The notes under the pieces: generated by a model | Seen by the model: the letters and a program-made list of their open reading frames with translations, nothing else | Told to the model about the DNA's origin: nothing | The model's database searches: none | Part shown: positions 27,781 through 37,269 of the stretch, piece after piece | Position numbering within the stretch: position 1 is the first letter of the stretch | Layout: the number at the start of each line of letters is the position of its first letter | Made by a program: the position numbers and the translations under genes | Origin: Kiritimatiellia bacterium | GTDB lineage: Bacteria; Verrucomicrobiota; Kiritimatiellia; JAFGHX01 | DNA: 64,000 nt | Assembly (NCBI GenBank): GCA_016929905.1 | Contig: JAFGHX010000369.1 | Span: 1-64,000, forward strand | Direction: 5' to 3'

Positions 27781-30525
27781 CTATCTCACCCCGTCCGATT
27801 CGTTCCTTCGCCGCAGCATCAGCACGGGCTCCACATCGATCTCTTCGGTGACTTCCCGTTTGTTCTTATTGAAGAGGAACGGCTGCTTCCAGGGCACTTT
27901 ACTGAAATTTCCGGCCACCCGCACGAAGCCCTCGTCCGTTTTGGAGATGGTGACATCGAGCTTCTCGCGGTGCGGCTGGGAGGGGAGAATCTCCAGGTCG
28001 TCCTTGATCGGCAAGGTGATGTCGAAATCGCCTTGCTTCAGGATGGCCATCACGCCTTTGCTGCTGAAGGGCGAGAACCCGTCATAACGGATCCCGTTCT
28101 CCTGGAGCCAGAAGCGCTTCTCCTCCGGGTCCGTCCAGAGCACGGCCCCGTTCTCGAATGTGATGGTGTAGGCGGTGCCCTCCTGATCGATGTCGACGAT
28201 CTTGTGATCCGCGATCCGGGCCCAGAACGCATGGCAGTTGAAGAAGGTCCGGGCCGCTTTCTCATAGATGTACTTCGGATAGGCGACACTCGACCAGTCC
28301 CAGTGTTTTCCGCAGACGGCCATCAGGGCCGCCCAGTTCGGCGTTTTCTTGCGAAGCTCGTACCAGCTTACCCCGCAGTAGGTGCTGCCGTGATAGATCA
28401 CCGTCGTGAGCGGAACGGATTGCCTGGGCAGTTTCGACTTCCAGAACTTCCACCTGTCCAGTCCCTTGTAGGTCACCGACCCGAAATCGACCACGTCCTG
28501 CGTGCCTTCGGTAATGGCCTCGGCGCCGACGGTGATGCCGTGCTCGTACTTGAGCCAGCGCGCGATCTCGTGCTTGGCCTCGGTCTCGTTCTGAGGGGTC
28601 GCGGGGTAGTCCGGATGATAGCCCGGCCGCGCATAGGCGGCGAACGTATCGAGTTGCACGGAATCCCCCTTCTCCAGACGCACGACGTCGATGATCGTCT
28701 CGTAATGCTCCTTCAACTTGCCGGTCGCCAGGCCGCGGATGTTGTCTTTGTAGTAGAGCTGCTTGCCCCGCGAAACGTAGTACTTGTGCCAGTTTCCGTC
28801 CGGGTCCGTCTTGATCAGCTCCGGCGGCCAGTTCCCGTCTTTGGCGTCGATATAGTCGTGCCCATAGTAGATGCCGACCCTCGAGCCCGTCGCCCGGATC
28901 CGAGCGGCATAGGGGGCCTTGTCGCCGACCGGCCCGCGCTCGACCTTGTAGGGATGACGCTCGGACGCTTCGCGATCGCTGGTGACCATCGCGCCCTTGA
29001 CCCACCAGTGGCCGGTCGCGAAATCCATTCGCTCGATGGTCCGCACGATCTTCTCATAGCTGTCGTTCTTCGTCGGGTGATAGAAGATGTATGAGTCGCG
29101 CAGGCTGGCGGACAGATCGCGGTTCGGCTTGATGTAGCGGTCGCGATACGCCAGCCCGCAGTCGACCCAGTCCACCTGAGCGTCCCCGTTCACATCGCCC
29201 GCCAGTTCGATGCGCCAGGCCAGTTCCCGGTGTACCAGCTTCGTCTTCGGGTCTCTGAAGTCGTTCGGGCGGAAGTAGAGGGTCGTTCCCATGTAGACGA
29301 GGTCCGTCTCGCCCGCGCGCTGAACCTTCAGATGCATGCTATGGGAATACGTGAGAGGATTGCAGAAGAAGACGCGATCGCCGATCCGCGCCGCCGTGAA
29401 ATTGGGGACCGTGTTGTCGCTGTTGCCTCTGCGGTTGAACGCGTACGGCTTGTCCGGGGCCGGCCGGACCAGAAGCCCGGACGGCACGATGCCGTAGTCG
29501 TCCGGCCCAAGCTCAGTTCCAAACACCGTGCCGCCGCCGACACACTCGAGTCTCAAATCGGCTTCCTCAATAACCGATACCCGGCACTCCAGGGATTCGC
29601 TCTTCGCCGTGTAGGTCAGTTCCAGAGTCGTGCCGGAGCAGGAGTATCGAACGGCTGCACGGCCGGCATCGAGCTTTCTTGCCTCGGTCTGCCATCTCCC
29701 GTCGCGGCACGGCAGCGTGACCCTCTTGCCGCCGGAGTCGACGAACGTGAAGACAGGGTAACTGGCCGTCACATCGGGATGAAGCCACTGACCCGAAACC
29801 AAGGCGCCGGAAAATGAGTGCCCGCCCTTCTCCTCCAGCCACAGCGCCGTATCCCCGCTGGAAATGAACGGTTCGCGCTCCGGCTTGCCCGCCGTGCGTA
29901 GCTGTTGCGTGCCGGAACTTCCGACCAGGCAGAAATCGGAAACACTCACCCGCGCGCTCCCGCCGGCGTCTCCGCCCAGCTCCAGCGAGATCTCGCCCAC
30001 CTTCTGCCCGGCGCTGAATCCGCCTTTCGGGTCAAAGAAGTTCGCGGCGCCCTTTTCGCCCACGGCAAAGGTGAATGGCTGCCAGTTGGCGGATGTCGCC
30101 CCGAAATAAGTGTGGCGGCAGACCTGTTTGCCGTTGGGGGCCAGGAATCGCACGGTCAGGTAGGGCAGGCGTTCGCCGTGTGTCTCGAGATAGACTTGAA
30201 ACACCTGACCGTCCAGGACCGCGGGCGCACATCGCCATCTCAGCAAGGCTCCCGCATTCTCCCTCGGACTGTCGAAACTCAGAGTCAGCGCCGGTTTGCC
30301 CGTCGGGCCCGGTTTTTCCTCGAAATGCCTGTTCAGCTTGACGGCGCCGTTGAGCACCTTGATGCGGAATGCCGCTTCGTCCGAGAAATCCTGCTCCGGC
30401 CCCGCGGACGGGACGCCGCCGGCGGCATAGGCCGTGGGCGGCCCATCCCCCCGCAGCGCAACGGCCAACACCAGTGCGGCTACGGTTCCGTTCGGCAGAC
30501 CCAGGCTCAGCCTTCCTCTCGTCAT
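27781..30525 (-). CDS. Secreted protein: N-terminal module shared with 25942 gene plus GH101/DUF5696-like C-terminal region
   Basis: N-module PEQDFSDEAAFRIKVLNGAVKL..GPTGKPALTLSFDSPRENAG; C-term WVDCGLAYRDRYIKPN..., YYGHDYIDAKDGNWPPE suggestive of a GH101-type barrel. Confidence 0.5.
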   Translation of the reverse strand: MTRGRLSLGLPNGTVAALVLAVALRGDGPPTAYAAGGVPSAGPEQDFSDEAAFRIKVLNGAVKLNRHFEEKPGPTGKPALTLSFDSPRENAGALLRWRCAPAVLDGQVFQVYLETHGERLPYLTVRFLAPNGKQVCRHTYFGATSANWQPFTFAVGEKGAANFFDPKGGFSAGQKVGEISLELGGDAGGSARVSVSDFCLVGSSGTQQLRTAGKPEREPFISSGDTALWLEEKGGHSFSGALVSGQWLHPDVTASYPVFTFVDSGGKRVTLPCRDGRWQTEARKLDAGRAAVRYSCSGTTLELTYTAKSESLECRVSVIEEADLRLECVGGGTVFGTELGPDDYGIVPSGLLVRPAPDKPYAFNRRGNSDNTVPNFTAARIGDRVFFCNPLTYSHSMHLKVQRAGETDLVYMGTTLYFRPNDFRDPKTKLVHRELAWRIELAGDVNGDAQVDWVDCGLAYRDRYIKPNRDLSASLRDSYIFYHPTKNDSYEKIVRTIERMDFATGHWWVKGAMVTSDREASERHPYKVERGPVGDKAPYAARIRATGSRVGIYYGHDYIDAKDGNWPPELIKTDPDGNWHKYYVSRGKQLYYKDNIRGLATGKLKEHYETIIDVVRLEKGDSVQLDTFAAYARPGYHPDYPATPQNETEAKHEIARWLKYEHGITVGAEAITEGTQDVVDFGSVTYKGLDRWKFWKSKLPRQSVPLTTVIYHGSTYCGVSWYELRKKTPNWAALMAVCGKHWDWSSVAYPKYIYEKAARTFFNCHAFWARIADHKIVDIDQEGTAYTITFENGAVLWTDPEEKRFWLQENGIRYDGFSPFSSKGVMAILKQGDFDITLPIKDDLEILPSQPHREKLDVTISKTDEGFVRVAGNFSKVPWKQPFLFNKNKREVTEEIDVEPVLMLRRRNESDGVR

Positions 30526-30691
30526 TGTTCTCCCCCCCTGGCATTCTGAAGCTTTTGCGCTTTGACTACCAGCCCCGCTATCCGCTGATCAGCGCGCAGG
30601 ACCTCGCGGAATCTCGGTTCGAGGGGGGGAGCGTGACCTTGATTCTTGACGAAAGCGTAGCCGCATCGCCACGCACCTGACAAGTAAAAAT

Positions 30692-30799
30692 GTAGTTTTG
30701 ACGTAGTTTTATGAGAGTTTATTCGTTGCGGGTGATATAGGCCTTGAATATGCAGGTTCGTCTGCGTCTTGAAGCGGGGGGCATGGGTGTTAAAACTAC
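30692..30799. promoter_or_regulatory. Three GTAGTTTT motifs (two direct 11 bp apart, one inverted) in a divergent intergenic region
   Basis: GTAGTTTT at 30692-30699 and 30703-30710; AAAACTAC at 30792-30799. Confidence 0.45.
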
Positions 30800-30818
30800 T
30801 GAAAAAGTACATTCGGCG

Positions 30819-30848
30819 TTGACATTTCTGGAAAATGAACGGGATAAT
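30819..30848 (+). promoter_or_regulatory. Sigma70-like promoter for the 30875 regulator
   Basis: TTGACA (30819-30824), 18-bp spacer, GATAAT (30843-30848). Confidence 0.6.
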
Positions 30849-30874
30849 CGGGGGGTAGGGGGATCGGAAAGGCC

Positions 30875-32365
30875 ATGGGACTGCCAGTGAAGCCGTCAGC
30901 CGTCGAGAAGCTTGTCACGCGAGTGCTTGCCGACATCGCTGCCGGCACTTACGCGCCGGGGAGTCTTCTGCCGTCGTACAAGCAGTTGGCCAGGCGATAC
31001 GGCACGAGCTACGGTACAATCGCCGCAGCCCTGCGCGATCTGTCGCGGCGAGGCATTGTGCGTTCTCAGCGGGGCAGGCGCGGGGGGACGATGGTCTTGG
31101 GACGGCCGAGCGGATCGGATGCGGATCCCGACGTGCGGCTCCGTTTCCGCGTGTCGGGTGCGCCGCAGAAGCAGGAAGCCGTCCAGGTTCTGAAACGCTG
31201 GCTCGAGTCGTTCGAGCGGGAGCACCGGGACGTGTCGTGTCGGTTCACTTCTTTTCCGGGCCCGACATACACGGGTCCGGCGGAGAGAGAGTACTTCTCG
31301 AACACCTTGTCGTCCGAGGCGGCCACGGTCGAGCGTGTGCCGGGCACACTCGTGAGAGACCTGGCGGCACATGGATTCATCGCTCCGATCGTAGAGGATG
31401 TCTTGGAAGTCGAGTGCGCACTGTCCCGGTTCCATCCGGCGCTGAGACCCTATCTGACGTTCGAGGGTCTTCTGTATGCGTGGCCCATGAATCTGTCGGT
31501 GTCATTGGTGATGCTGACTCACGCGGGTGCGGTCCCCGACGCCCGGTCGCCGGCGCCGGTTGGCGGCTTCCGGTGGCGCGAGGCGATCGAGGGATCGAGA
31601 CGCGGGACGGCGGAGCGACCGCGGATTCTTCTGCCGACGCAGGATGACCTTGGCCTTCTGCTCGTCGCCTTTGTCGGGGAATTCACCGGCGACGATCTGT
31701 CCGCTCTGGACACCAGGAGCTGGGGGGCGCTCCTCATGAGTGATGCGTGCCTCGAGGCGCTGAGTGTTCTCGAGCAGATTCACGGGACTCTGGGGCTTCT
31801 GTTGCCCGATGAGGAGCATGCTTCCGCGTACAGGGTTCTGTCCGCCCTGCGCGGTGACGGCCCGTCAATGACGATCTGCTCCAGTGTTCTCGGGAGGGCC
31901 GTGCACCTGCTGGCCGCCGACGGCGATCCTCCGCACGCGACACTTGTTCCCGGCTTTCGAAAGGACGACGGTCTGGCGCCGTCCAACGCCATGGTGTGGG
32001 TCCTGACCGATCCGCGGTGCCGGGAGAGTGCGCTCCGGTTCTTTGCATGGGGAAGCGAGGTGCCGAACTGGCGATGGTATGTCCGGGAATCTTTCCGCAT
32101 AGGGCGCCTGCATCACAGAAGTCCATTTGTGAACGACGCGGACTATATGGCGGACCTGGACTTCTTTTCCGGCTGCTGGAAGGAACTGTTCGCCCGGGCG
32201 AGCCGGCTTCTCCGCATGGAACCGTCCTGGCCGTTGGGCTTCAGGCATCAGGTCGGCACGGTACTGGCGGAGCAGTTGAAGGAGAAGGGGCTCAATGCCA
32301 AGCGCACGCAAAGAGCGCTCTGCGAGCTCTGGGAGCGATGGGTGCGCGACGAGCTCTATGCTTGA
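30875..32365 (+). CDS. GntR-type wHTH regulator fused to an extracellular-solute-binding-protein-like domain
   Basis: IAAGTYAPGSLLPSYKQLARRYGTSYGTIAAALRDLSRRGIVRSQRGRRGG wHTH, then about 400 aa resembling a cluster-type sugar SBP (QVLKRWLESFEREHRDV..., YLTFEGLLYAWPMNLSVSLVM); no signal peptide. Confidence 0.75.
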   Translation: MGLPVKPSAVEKLVTRVLADIAAGTYAPGSLLPSYKQLARRYGTSYGTIAAALRDLSRRGIVRSQRGRRGGTMVLGRPSGSDADPDVRLRFRVSGAPQKQEAVQVLKRWLESFEREHRDVSCRFTSFPGPTYTGPAEREYFSNTLSSEAATVERVPGTLVRDLAAHGFIAPIVEDVLEVECALSRFHPALRPYLTFEGLLYAWPMNLSVSLVMLTHAGAVPDARSPAPVGGFRWREAIEGSRRGTAERPRILLPTQDDLGLLLVAFVGEFTGDDLSALDTRSWGALLMSDACLEALSVLEQIHGTLGLLLPDEEHASAYRVLSALRGDGPSMTICSSVLGRAVHLLAADGDPPHATLVPGFRKDDGLAPSNAMVWVLTDPRCRESALRFFAWGSEVPNWRWYVRESFRIGRLHHRSPFVNDADYMADLDFFSGCWKELFARASRLLRMEPSWPLGFRHQVGTVLAEQLKEKGLNAKRTQRALCELWERWVRDELYA

Positions 32366-32434
32366 CAATCGAGAGCGCGGGCCGCTACCCGATTACGGCA
32401 GAGGCGATGCCCGCCGAGGACGTGAGGGACACAC

Positions 32435-34471
32435 ATGAAAACGACGAACCGCCTTCGTGCCGCCGCGCTGGCGGCGTGCCTGCTCCACGGCACGGGGCTG
32501 CGCGCCGCGGAGAACGAATGGTCGGCGCCGCCCGCGCAGGATCTGCTCGAGCGCCTGCGGCACGGCCACCCCCGCCTCCTGGTGACGAACGAGGAGATGG
32601 CGCGCCTCAAACGCCGTGCCGCGAGCGATCGCGCGCTTGCGGATGCATTCGCGTTGATGCGCGGGGAAGCCGACCGGATCCGCGGCACGGAATCCAAGTA
32701 CGGGGGGGTATTGCGGACCAGCCGCGAAGCCAAGATTCTGTTGTGGGCGTGGCGGATGACGCAGGAGCAGGAGTATGCCCGGCGGGTCTGGGAGATCCTG
32801 GCCGACGGCGGAAAGGCGGAGTGCGAGCGGCTCGATGCGTCCGGCGGGTTCAAGGGCAGGAGTTCGAGCTATCTCTACATCTCCGAACTGATCCAGGCGA
32901 TGGCCCTGGCTTACGACTGGTGCTATGGGGCGTGGTCGCCCGAGCAACGCGAGTCGATTCGCAACGCGATCGTCAAGCTCGAACTCGAGCCCGCCCTGGC
33001 CATCATCAGGGGCGAAGGCCGAAAGCACCGCGGCACTCTCTGGTACGAGGATGACAAGACCGTGCAGGCCTTCTGGTATCGAGGGCCGAGCAACTGGAAC
33101 GCCACGTGCAGCGCGGGAGTCGTGTTGGGCGCGCTGGCGATCGCCGATGAAATGCCCGAGCTGGCCGGCCGGATTCTCGAGGGTGCACTCAACGGCTTCC
33201 AGGCGTACGCGCGTTCCTTCGCGCCTGACGGCGGCTCGTCCGAAGGGCCGGGTTACCTGGGCGGCGGAATGTCGGACGCCGTGTGGCTGCTCGCGTCGCT
33301 CGAAACGGGGCTGGGCACCGATTTCGGGCTGTCGTCATTCCCCGGCTTCGGGTCGACCGGCGAGTTCCTGCTGCATATCACCAGTCCTACGGGGCTGTAC
33401 TTCGCCTTTGGCGACACGCCCGTCGAGGTGCGGCGCTGGCCGTATCTGTTCTGGCTGGCGCGCCGGTTCGACCGGCCCGACTACGCATGGTACGCACGGG
33501 AAGGCGAGGGATTGTCGCCCCGGTTCGGCTGGTTCGACGGCGACCGGCGTATCTGGGACGCGCTCTGGTACGGGAAGCCCGTGGACGCCGGGATGATTGC
33601 CGCTTTCCCGCGCGACCGCTATTTCCGCAATGCAGCCGTGAGGCCGGTGCCGCCCGATCTGGCGCATTTCCGGCGCGGGCCCGAACTTGTGGCCTTGCGC
33701 GGGTCCTGGACCGATCCGCGCGCCGCCTACGTGGGACTGAAGGCGAGCGGCGGCCTGATCGGCCACGATCAGTGCGACGCGGGGACCTTCGTCCTCGACG
33801 CGCTCGGTCAGGCCTGGGCCGAGGAGCAGGGGAACCCGGGCTATGCGACGCGGCGTCCGAAGCCCAGACGCGGATACGAGTATTATGGGAAGAAGGAGGA
33901 CCAACCGCTGTACCGGACCGAAGGCCAGAACGCGCTGCTCTTCAATCCCGATGCCTACGTCGGCCAGGAACGCAACGCGCGCTGCCCGATTCTCAGCTTC
34001 CGTTCCGTCCCGGAGCGCGCCCACGCGGTGGCGGACCTCACGGCCGCCTACACCCGCGACGCGCGCCGCGTCCTGCGCGGCGTCGCGCTTCTCGATCGGA
34101 AACGTGTTCTCGTGCAGGACGAGTTCGAGGCCGCCAAACCCTCACGCGTGCTGTGGACGATGCATACCCGGGCCGGAATCGAACTCGTGAACGGTGGCGC
34201 AGCGGCCGTCCTGTCCAAAGGAGACCAGCGCCTGCACACACGGATCCTCGCGCCAGAAGGTGCGACGTTCGAGGTGCTCGGGCCCGGCCCCTTGCCGAGC
34301 TCGCCGCCTACCGATGAAGGGACCCGCATCCGCGAAGACATGCGGAAACTGACCATCCCCCTGCGGAATGCCGAACGCGGACGCATCGCGGTACTGTTCC
34401 TCCCGCTCGAGGCCGGACAGGAGGCCGCGCCCGGCAGCCAACCGCCGCTCACTCCGCTCGAAGCGTGGTAG
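32435..34471 (+). CDS. Heparinase II/III-like secreted polysaccharide lyase
   Basis: HPRLLVTNEEMARLKRRAASD, ELIQAMALAYDWCYGAWSPEQRESIRNAI, GGLIGHDQCDAGTFVLDALGQAWAEEQGNPGYA. Confidence 0.8.
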   Translation: MKTTNRLRAAALAACLLHGTGLRAAENEWSAPPAQDLLERLRHGHPRLLVTNEEMARLKRRAASDRALADAFALMRGEADRIRGTESKYGGVLRTSREAKILLWAWRMTQEQEYARRVWEILADGGKAECERLDASGGFKGRSSSYLYISELIQAMALAYDWCYGAWSPEQRESIRNAIVKLELEPALAIIRGEGRKHRGTLWYEDDKTVQAFWYRGPSNWNATCSAGVVLGALAIADEMPELAGRILEGALNGFQAYARSFAPDGGSSEGPGYLGGGMSDAVWLLASLETGLGTDFGLSSFPGFGSTGEFLLHITSPTGLYFAFGDTPVEVRRWPYLFWLARRFDRPDYAWYAREGEGLSPRFGWFDGDRRIWDALWYGKPVDAGMIAAFPRDRYFRNAAVRPVPPDLAHFRRGPELVALRGSWTDPRAAYVGLKASGGLIGHDQCDAGTFVLDALGQAWAEEQGNPGYATRRPKPRRGYEYYGKKEDQPLYRTEGQNALLFNPDAYVGQERNARCPILSFRSVPERAHAVADLTAAYTRDARRVLRGVALLDRKRVLVQDEFEAAKPSRVLWTMHTRAGIELVNGGAAAVLSKGDQRLHTRILAPEGATFEVLGPGPLPSSPPTDEGTRIREDMRKLTIPLRNAERGRIAVLFLPLEAGQEAAPGSQPPLTPLEAW

Positions 34472-34885
34472 CCGCCCGGGCCCTGCGCGGGCGCGGCGAG
34501 CCAATGACGCGCAGCGAATGACGGCCCGCACTGTTCGCCGTGAAGGGCGAAGGCGGGGCCGGGAGTTCCGAAATCCGGAGGTGAGCCCCCCCTTGGCCGG
34601 GCCTTCGGCCCGGGGAAAGCGGCGAGCCGCCTTCGCCCAGCGGCTACGGCGCGCCAGGTACGCCGCTTCTACTTTCAGGCAGGCTCAGAGCAGCGTGCGT
34701 CGCTCGCGGGGAGGCCCGCTGACCGCTGACCTCCGACCCCTGACCTCCGGGCTACGGGCGAAGCCCGCATCAGGGGATCCGGATTGATGACGGATTGGCT
34801 CTGGAGGGCGCTGTGCGGGCTGGGGGGAGGGATGGATCCGTGACAGGCGCCGCGGGGGGCAGGCGGAGTGCCTGCCGATCGCCGC

Positions 34886-36184
34886 TCAGTCCATCAGCCG
34901 CGCGTTGTACTGCCGCGGGCCGGCCTTGAAGGTGTCTGCCGCGGCATTTGCGTCTGAAGCGCGCGTGAAGATGTACACGGCCGCGTCCCACGGGTTGTAG
35001 ACCACGAGATCCTCGCCGGGCCCGCCGTGGATTCGGGCCGGGATGCAATGGTGCCAGCCCTGTCGCGGATTGCCTTTCGGCTCGGGCAGGCCGGGTAGCT
35101 CGGCGTACAGTTCGCCTCGACCGGTCCACAGCACGCCGCCGTTGAAGAGCAGCGCCGGCGCATCGGGCCCGTGCCAGTAGACCGCTTCCATGCCCGTATT
35201 GTTCGGCGATTCGTTCAGCGTGAAGCGGCTCAAGACCTCGCCGCTTCGGCCGGCCACCAGCACGTGCGGCGTGTGGCCGCGGTATCGGATCGCCATCTGC
35301 GGGCCCGGCACGGACGGGTCGAAGTGTGCCACGCGCAGCTCCTGGCCGTGCGGCACAAGTTCTTCGCCGAGCTTGAGGATGACGTGGCCCGCGTGATCCA
35401 CGACATGGCCGAACCCGGAGCAGAAGGCGCGGAGCCGGCCGTCGTCCCACTCGGCGATCGCGACCGAATCCATGTGGTCGCCGAGCCGGCGCTCCCACAG
35501 CGGCGTCCCGTCATGATCGAGCAGGAAGTAACCGCCGTTGACTTCGTCCTTGCCGTCGGCGTCGATATCGCCGACGCACGGGATATAGGCGGGGCACCGG
35601 CCATATTCACGCCACGGGCTGCGATAGGTCCACAGGACCTCGATCCGTTCGTTCACGGCTACGACGGTGTCGCCCAGCTTCACGACGAAATCGCGCGGCG
35701 CGCCGCTGCCGCGCAGATCCGCGACGAGGATGCGTTGGTGGACCCAGTCCGACCCTTCGCCACGGCATGCGGCGATCTCCGGCGGCCGGGCCTCGTTCCG
35801 GACGGCGCCCGTTCGGCCGTCGAGGACCTGAACGAGCACGTCGCGCATTTCTCCGGAGGGCGACGGAACGCCGGGGTCCTGCCGGAAGCAGACGACCTCG
35901 GTTTCTCCGTCCCCGTCGATGTCGTGAATGGCGACCGGGCCCGGCCTCACGGGTTGCCTGCCGCCGGCGCCGCTCTGCCACAGCACCTGCCCGTCGATGT
36001 CGAACGCGCCGAGAAAGCACGGTTTCGTGCCGTGCCGCGTGCGGTAGACCAGGAAATCGGGGCGGCCGTCGCCGGTCAGATCGCCGAGCCGGATGTCGCC
36101 GCCGTACGCGCCGGCCGGCCCGTCAATGAGGAATGCGGCTGGAATCGCGATCTTCCGATACAGGACAGGCAGCACGTCGTTCAT
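34886..36184 (-). CDS. FG-GAP/VCBS-type beta-propeller protein (rhamnogalacturonan-lyase-like)
   Basis: Repeated DLTGDGRPDFLVYRTR, DIDGDGETEVVCF, DIDADGKDEVNGG calcium-binding-like motifs. Confidence 0.65.
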   Translation of the reverse strand: MNDVLPVLYRKIAIPAAFLIDGPAGAYGGDIRLGDLTGDGRPDFLVYRTRHGTKPCFLGAFDIDGQVLWQSGAGGRQPVRPGPVAIHDIDGDGETEVVCFRQDPGVPSPSGEMRDVLVQVLDGRTGAVRNEARPPEIAACRGEGSDWVHQRILVADLRGSGAPRDFVVKLGDTVVAVNERIEVLWTYRSPWREYGRCPAYIPCVGDIDADGKDEVNGGYFLLDHDGTPLWERRLGDHMDSVAIAEWDDGRLRAFCSGFGHVVDHAGHVILKLGEELVPHGQELRVAHFDPSVPGPQMAIRYRGHTPHVLVAGRSGEVLSRFTLNESPNNTGMEAVYWHGPDAPALLFNGGVLWTGRGELYAELPGLPEPKGNPRQGWHHCIPARIHGGPGEDLVVYNPWDAAVYIFTRASDANAAADTFKAGPRQYNARLMD

Positions 36185-36323
36185 ATCCACAAATCCGCCG
36201 GGACACGAGAACCTGTCGGTCAGACCGCTGCAGAAGCAGGTCCAGATACCGGAGACCTTGCGCGTTGATGCCGAGCGCCGGCAGGGCGTAAGGCTTGCTG
36301 CTTTCGCGACCGCGCGCCGGAAC

Positions 36324-36351
36324 ATGGTAACCCTTGTCAAGCGGTTACCAT
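36324..36351. promoter_or_regulatory. Strong palindromic operator candidate ATGGTAACC-CTTGTCAAGC-GGTTACCAT
   Basis: 9-bp perfect arms with a CTTG-T-CAAG core, about 140 bp upstream of the 36184 start. Confidence 0.6.
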
Positions 36352-36461
36352 GCAAGAGCTTCCCTTTTTCCGGATAGTACGGTCATTGGCGCCTGGAGTC
36401 CGGCCCGGTTCCTCGCCGGCCGTTCGGGCGGACCTGGGGTTGATGAGCGTAACGCCGCATT

Positions 36462-37269
36462 CTACCGGGCCCATTCCGGCTCCGCCATGGCAGGAATGGG
36501 CTGCGGAAGCGCGTTTGCCGCGTTGGGCTCTTCCGCGGGGGTGCGACTCTCAATCACCAGGTTGTCGATCTGCCCGTCGAATCCGTACGCGTTCCTGGAG
36601 ACGATTCGCGGTGGCGTCCCCACCAGCATCACCGCGTATTCCGTCTTGCGCAGGGTCACGCCGGCGCTCTTGAGCGTGTCGCCCAGCCCCAGCCATACGC
36701 GCCCCGCCTGCCGATCCCAGCCGAGGCACCAGGACCAAGAGCCACGTTCTCTTTTCGTCCGCCCATGTGCGCCGCCCGCTCCAGCGTATGTCCAACCCGA
36801 CGGTCCCCATGTTCGCGGGCACATTCCCGCCATGGACGATCAGCGCGGATTTCTCGTCGCGGCCCTTGTCATCCTGGCCGCCAAACTCGAGCACGCCCCG
36901 TCGCCCGTTTCCCGCCTGGACAATCTTCACATTTCCCGCCGCCACAAAGGGCTTCGCCGCGCCTTCCGCGGCGTGGAGCCCTTCGTCAAAGGCGCAGATC
37001 AAGCGCAGATGTTCGAGTCCGTCGCGAAAGGCCGCGGCCGGCACGGAGGCCGGCCCTCCGTTAGGCGGAGGCTCCACAGTCCGTGGTCCTGGCGGGCGCG
37101 GCTCCGTCCGCGCCGCGGCGTTTGGACGGAATCGACTGTCGGAGGGTCCCTCATCCCCGTCAGTCGGATTCGCTCCGGCGACGAGCAGTCCGGCAGCGAG
37201 GAAGGCCGTGGCCGTATGGCGAATGTGATTGTCGAGGCGTCTGGATTTCATGGCTTTTGATCCTTTCAT
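36462..37269 (-). pseudogene. Frameshifted LamG/concanavalin-like secreted protein
   Basis: Frame A (36550..37269) has signal-like start and LRLICAFDEGLHA...VLEFGGQDDKGR; the meaningful C-terminus GDTLKSAGVTLRKTEYAVMLVGTPPRIVSRNAYGFDGQIDNLVIE is in another frame (36462..36833). Confidence 0.65.

Noticed and set aside
34472-34885. GC-rich non-coding stretch with several hairpins and CTGACC-type repeats
   Set aside because: Some similarity to 60090-60118 (CCGACCTCTGACTCCTGACTTCC in reverse), but too degenerate to define an element by eye
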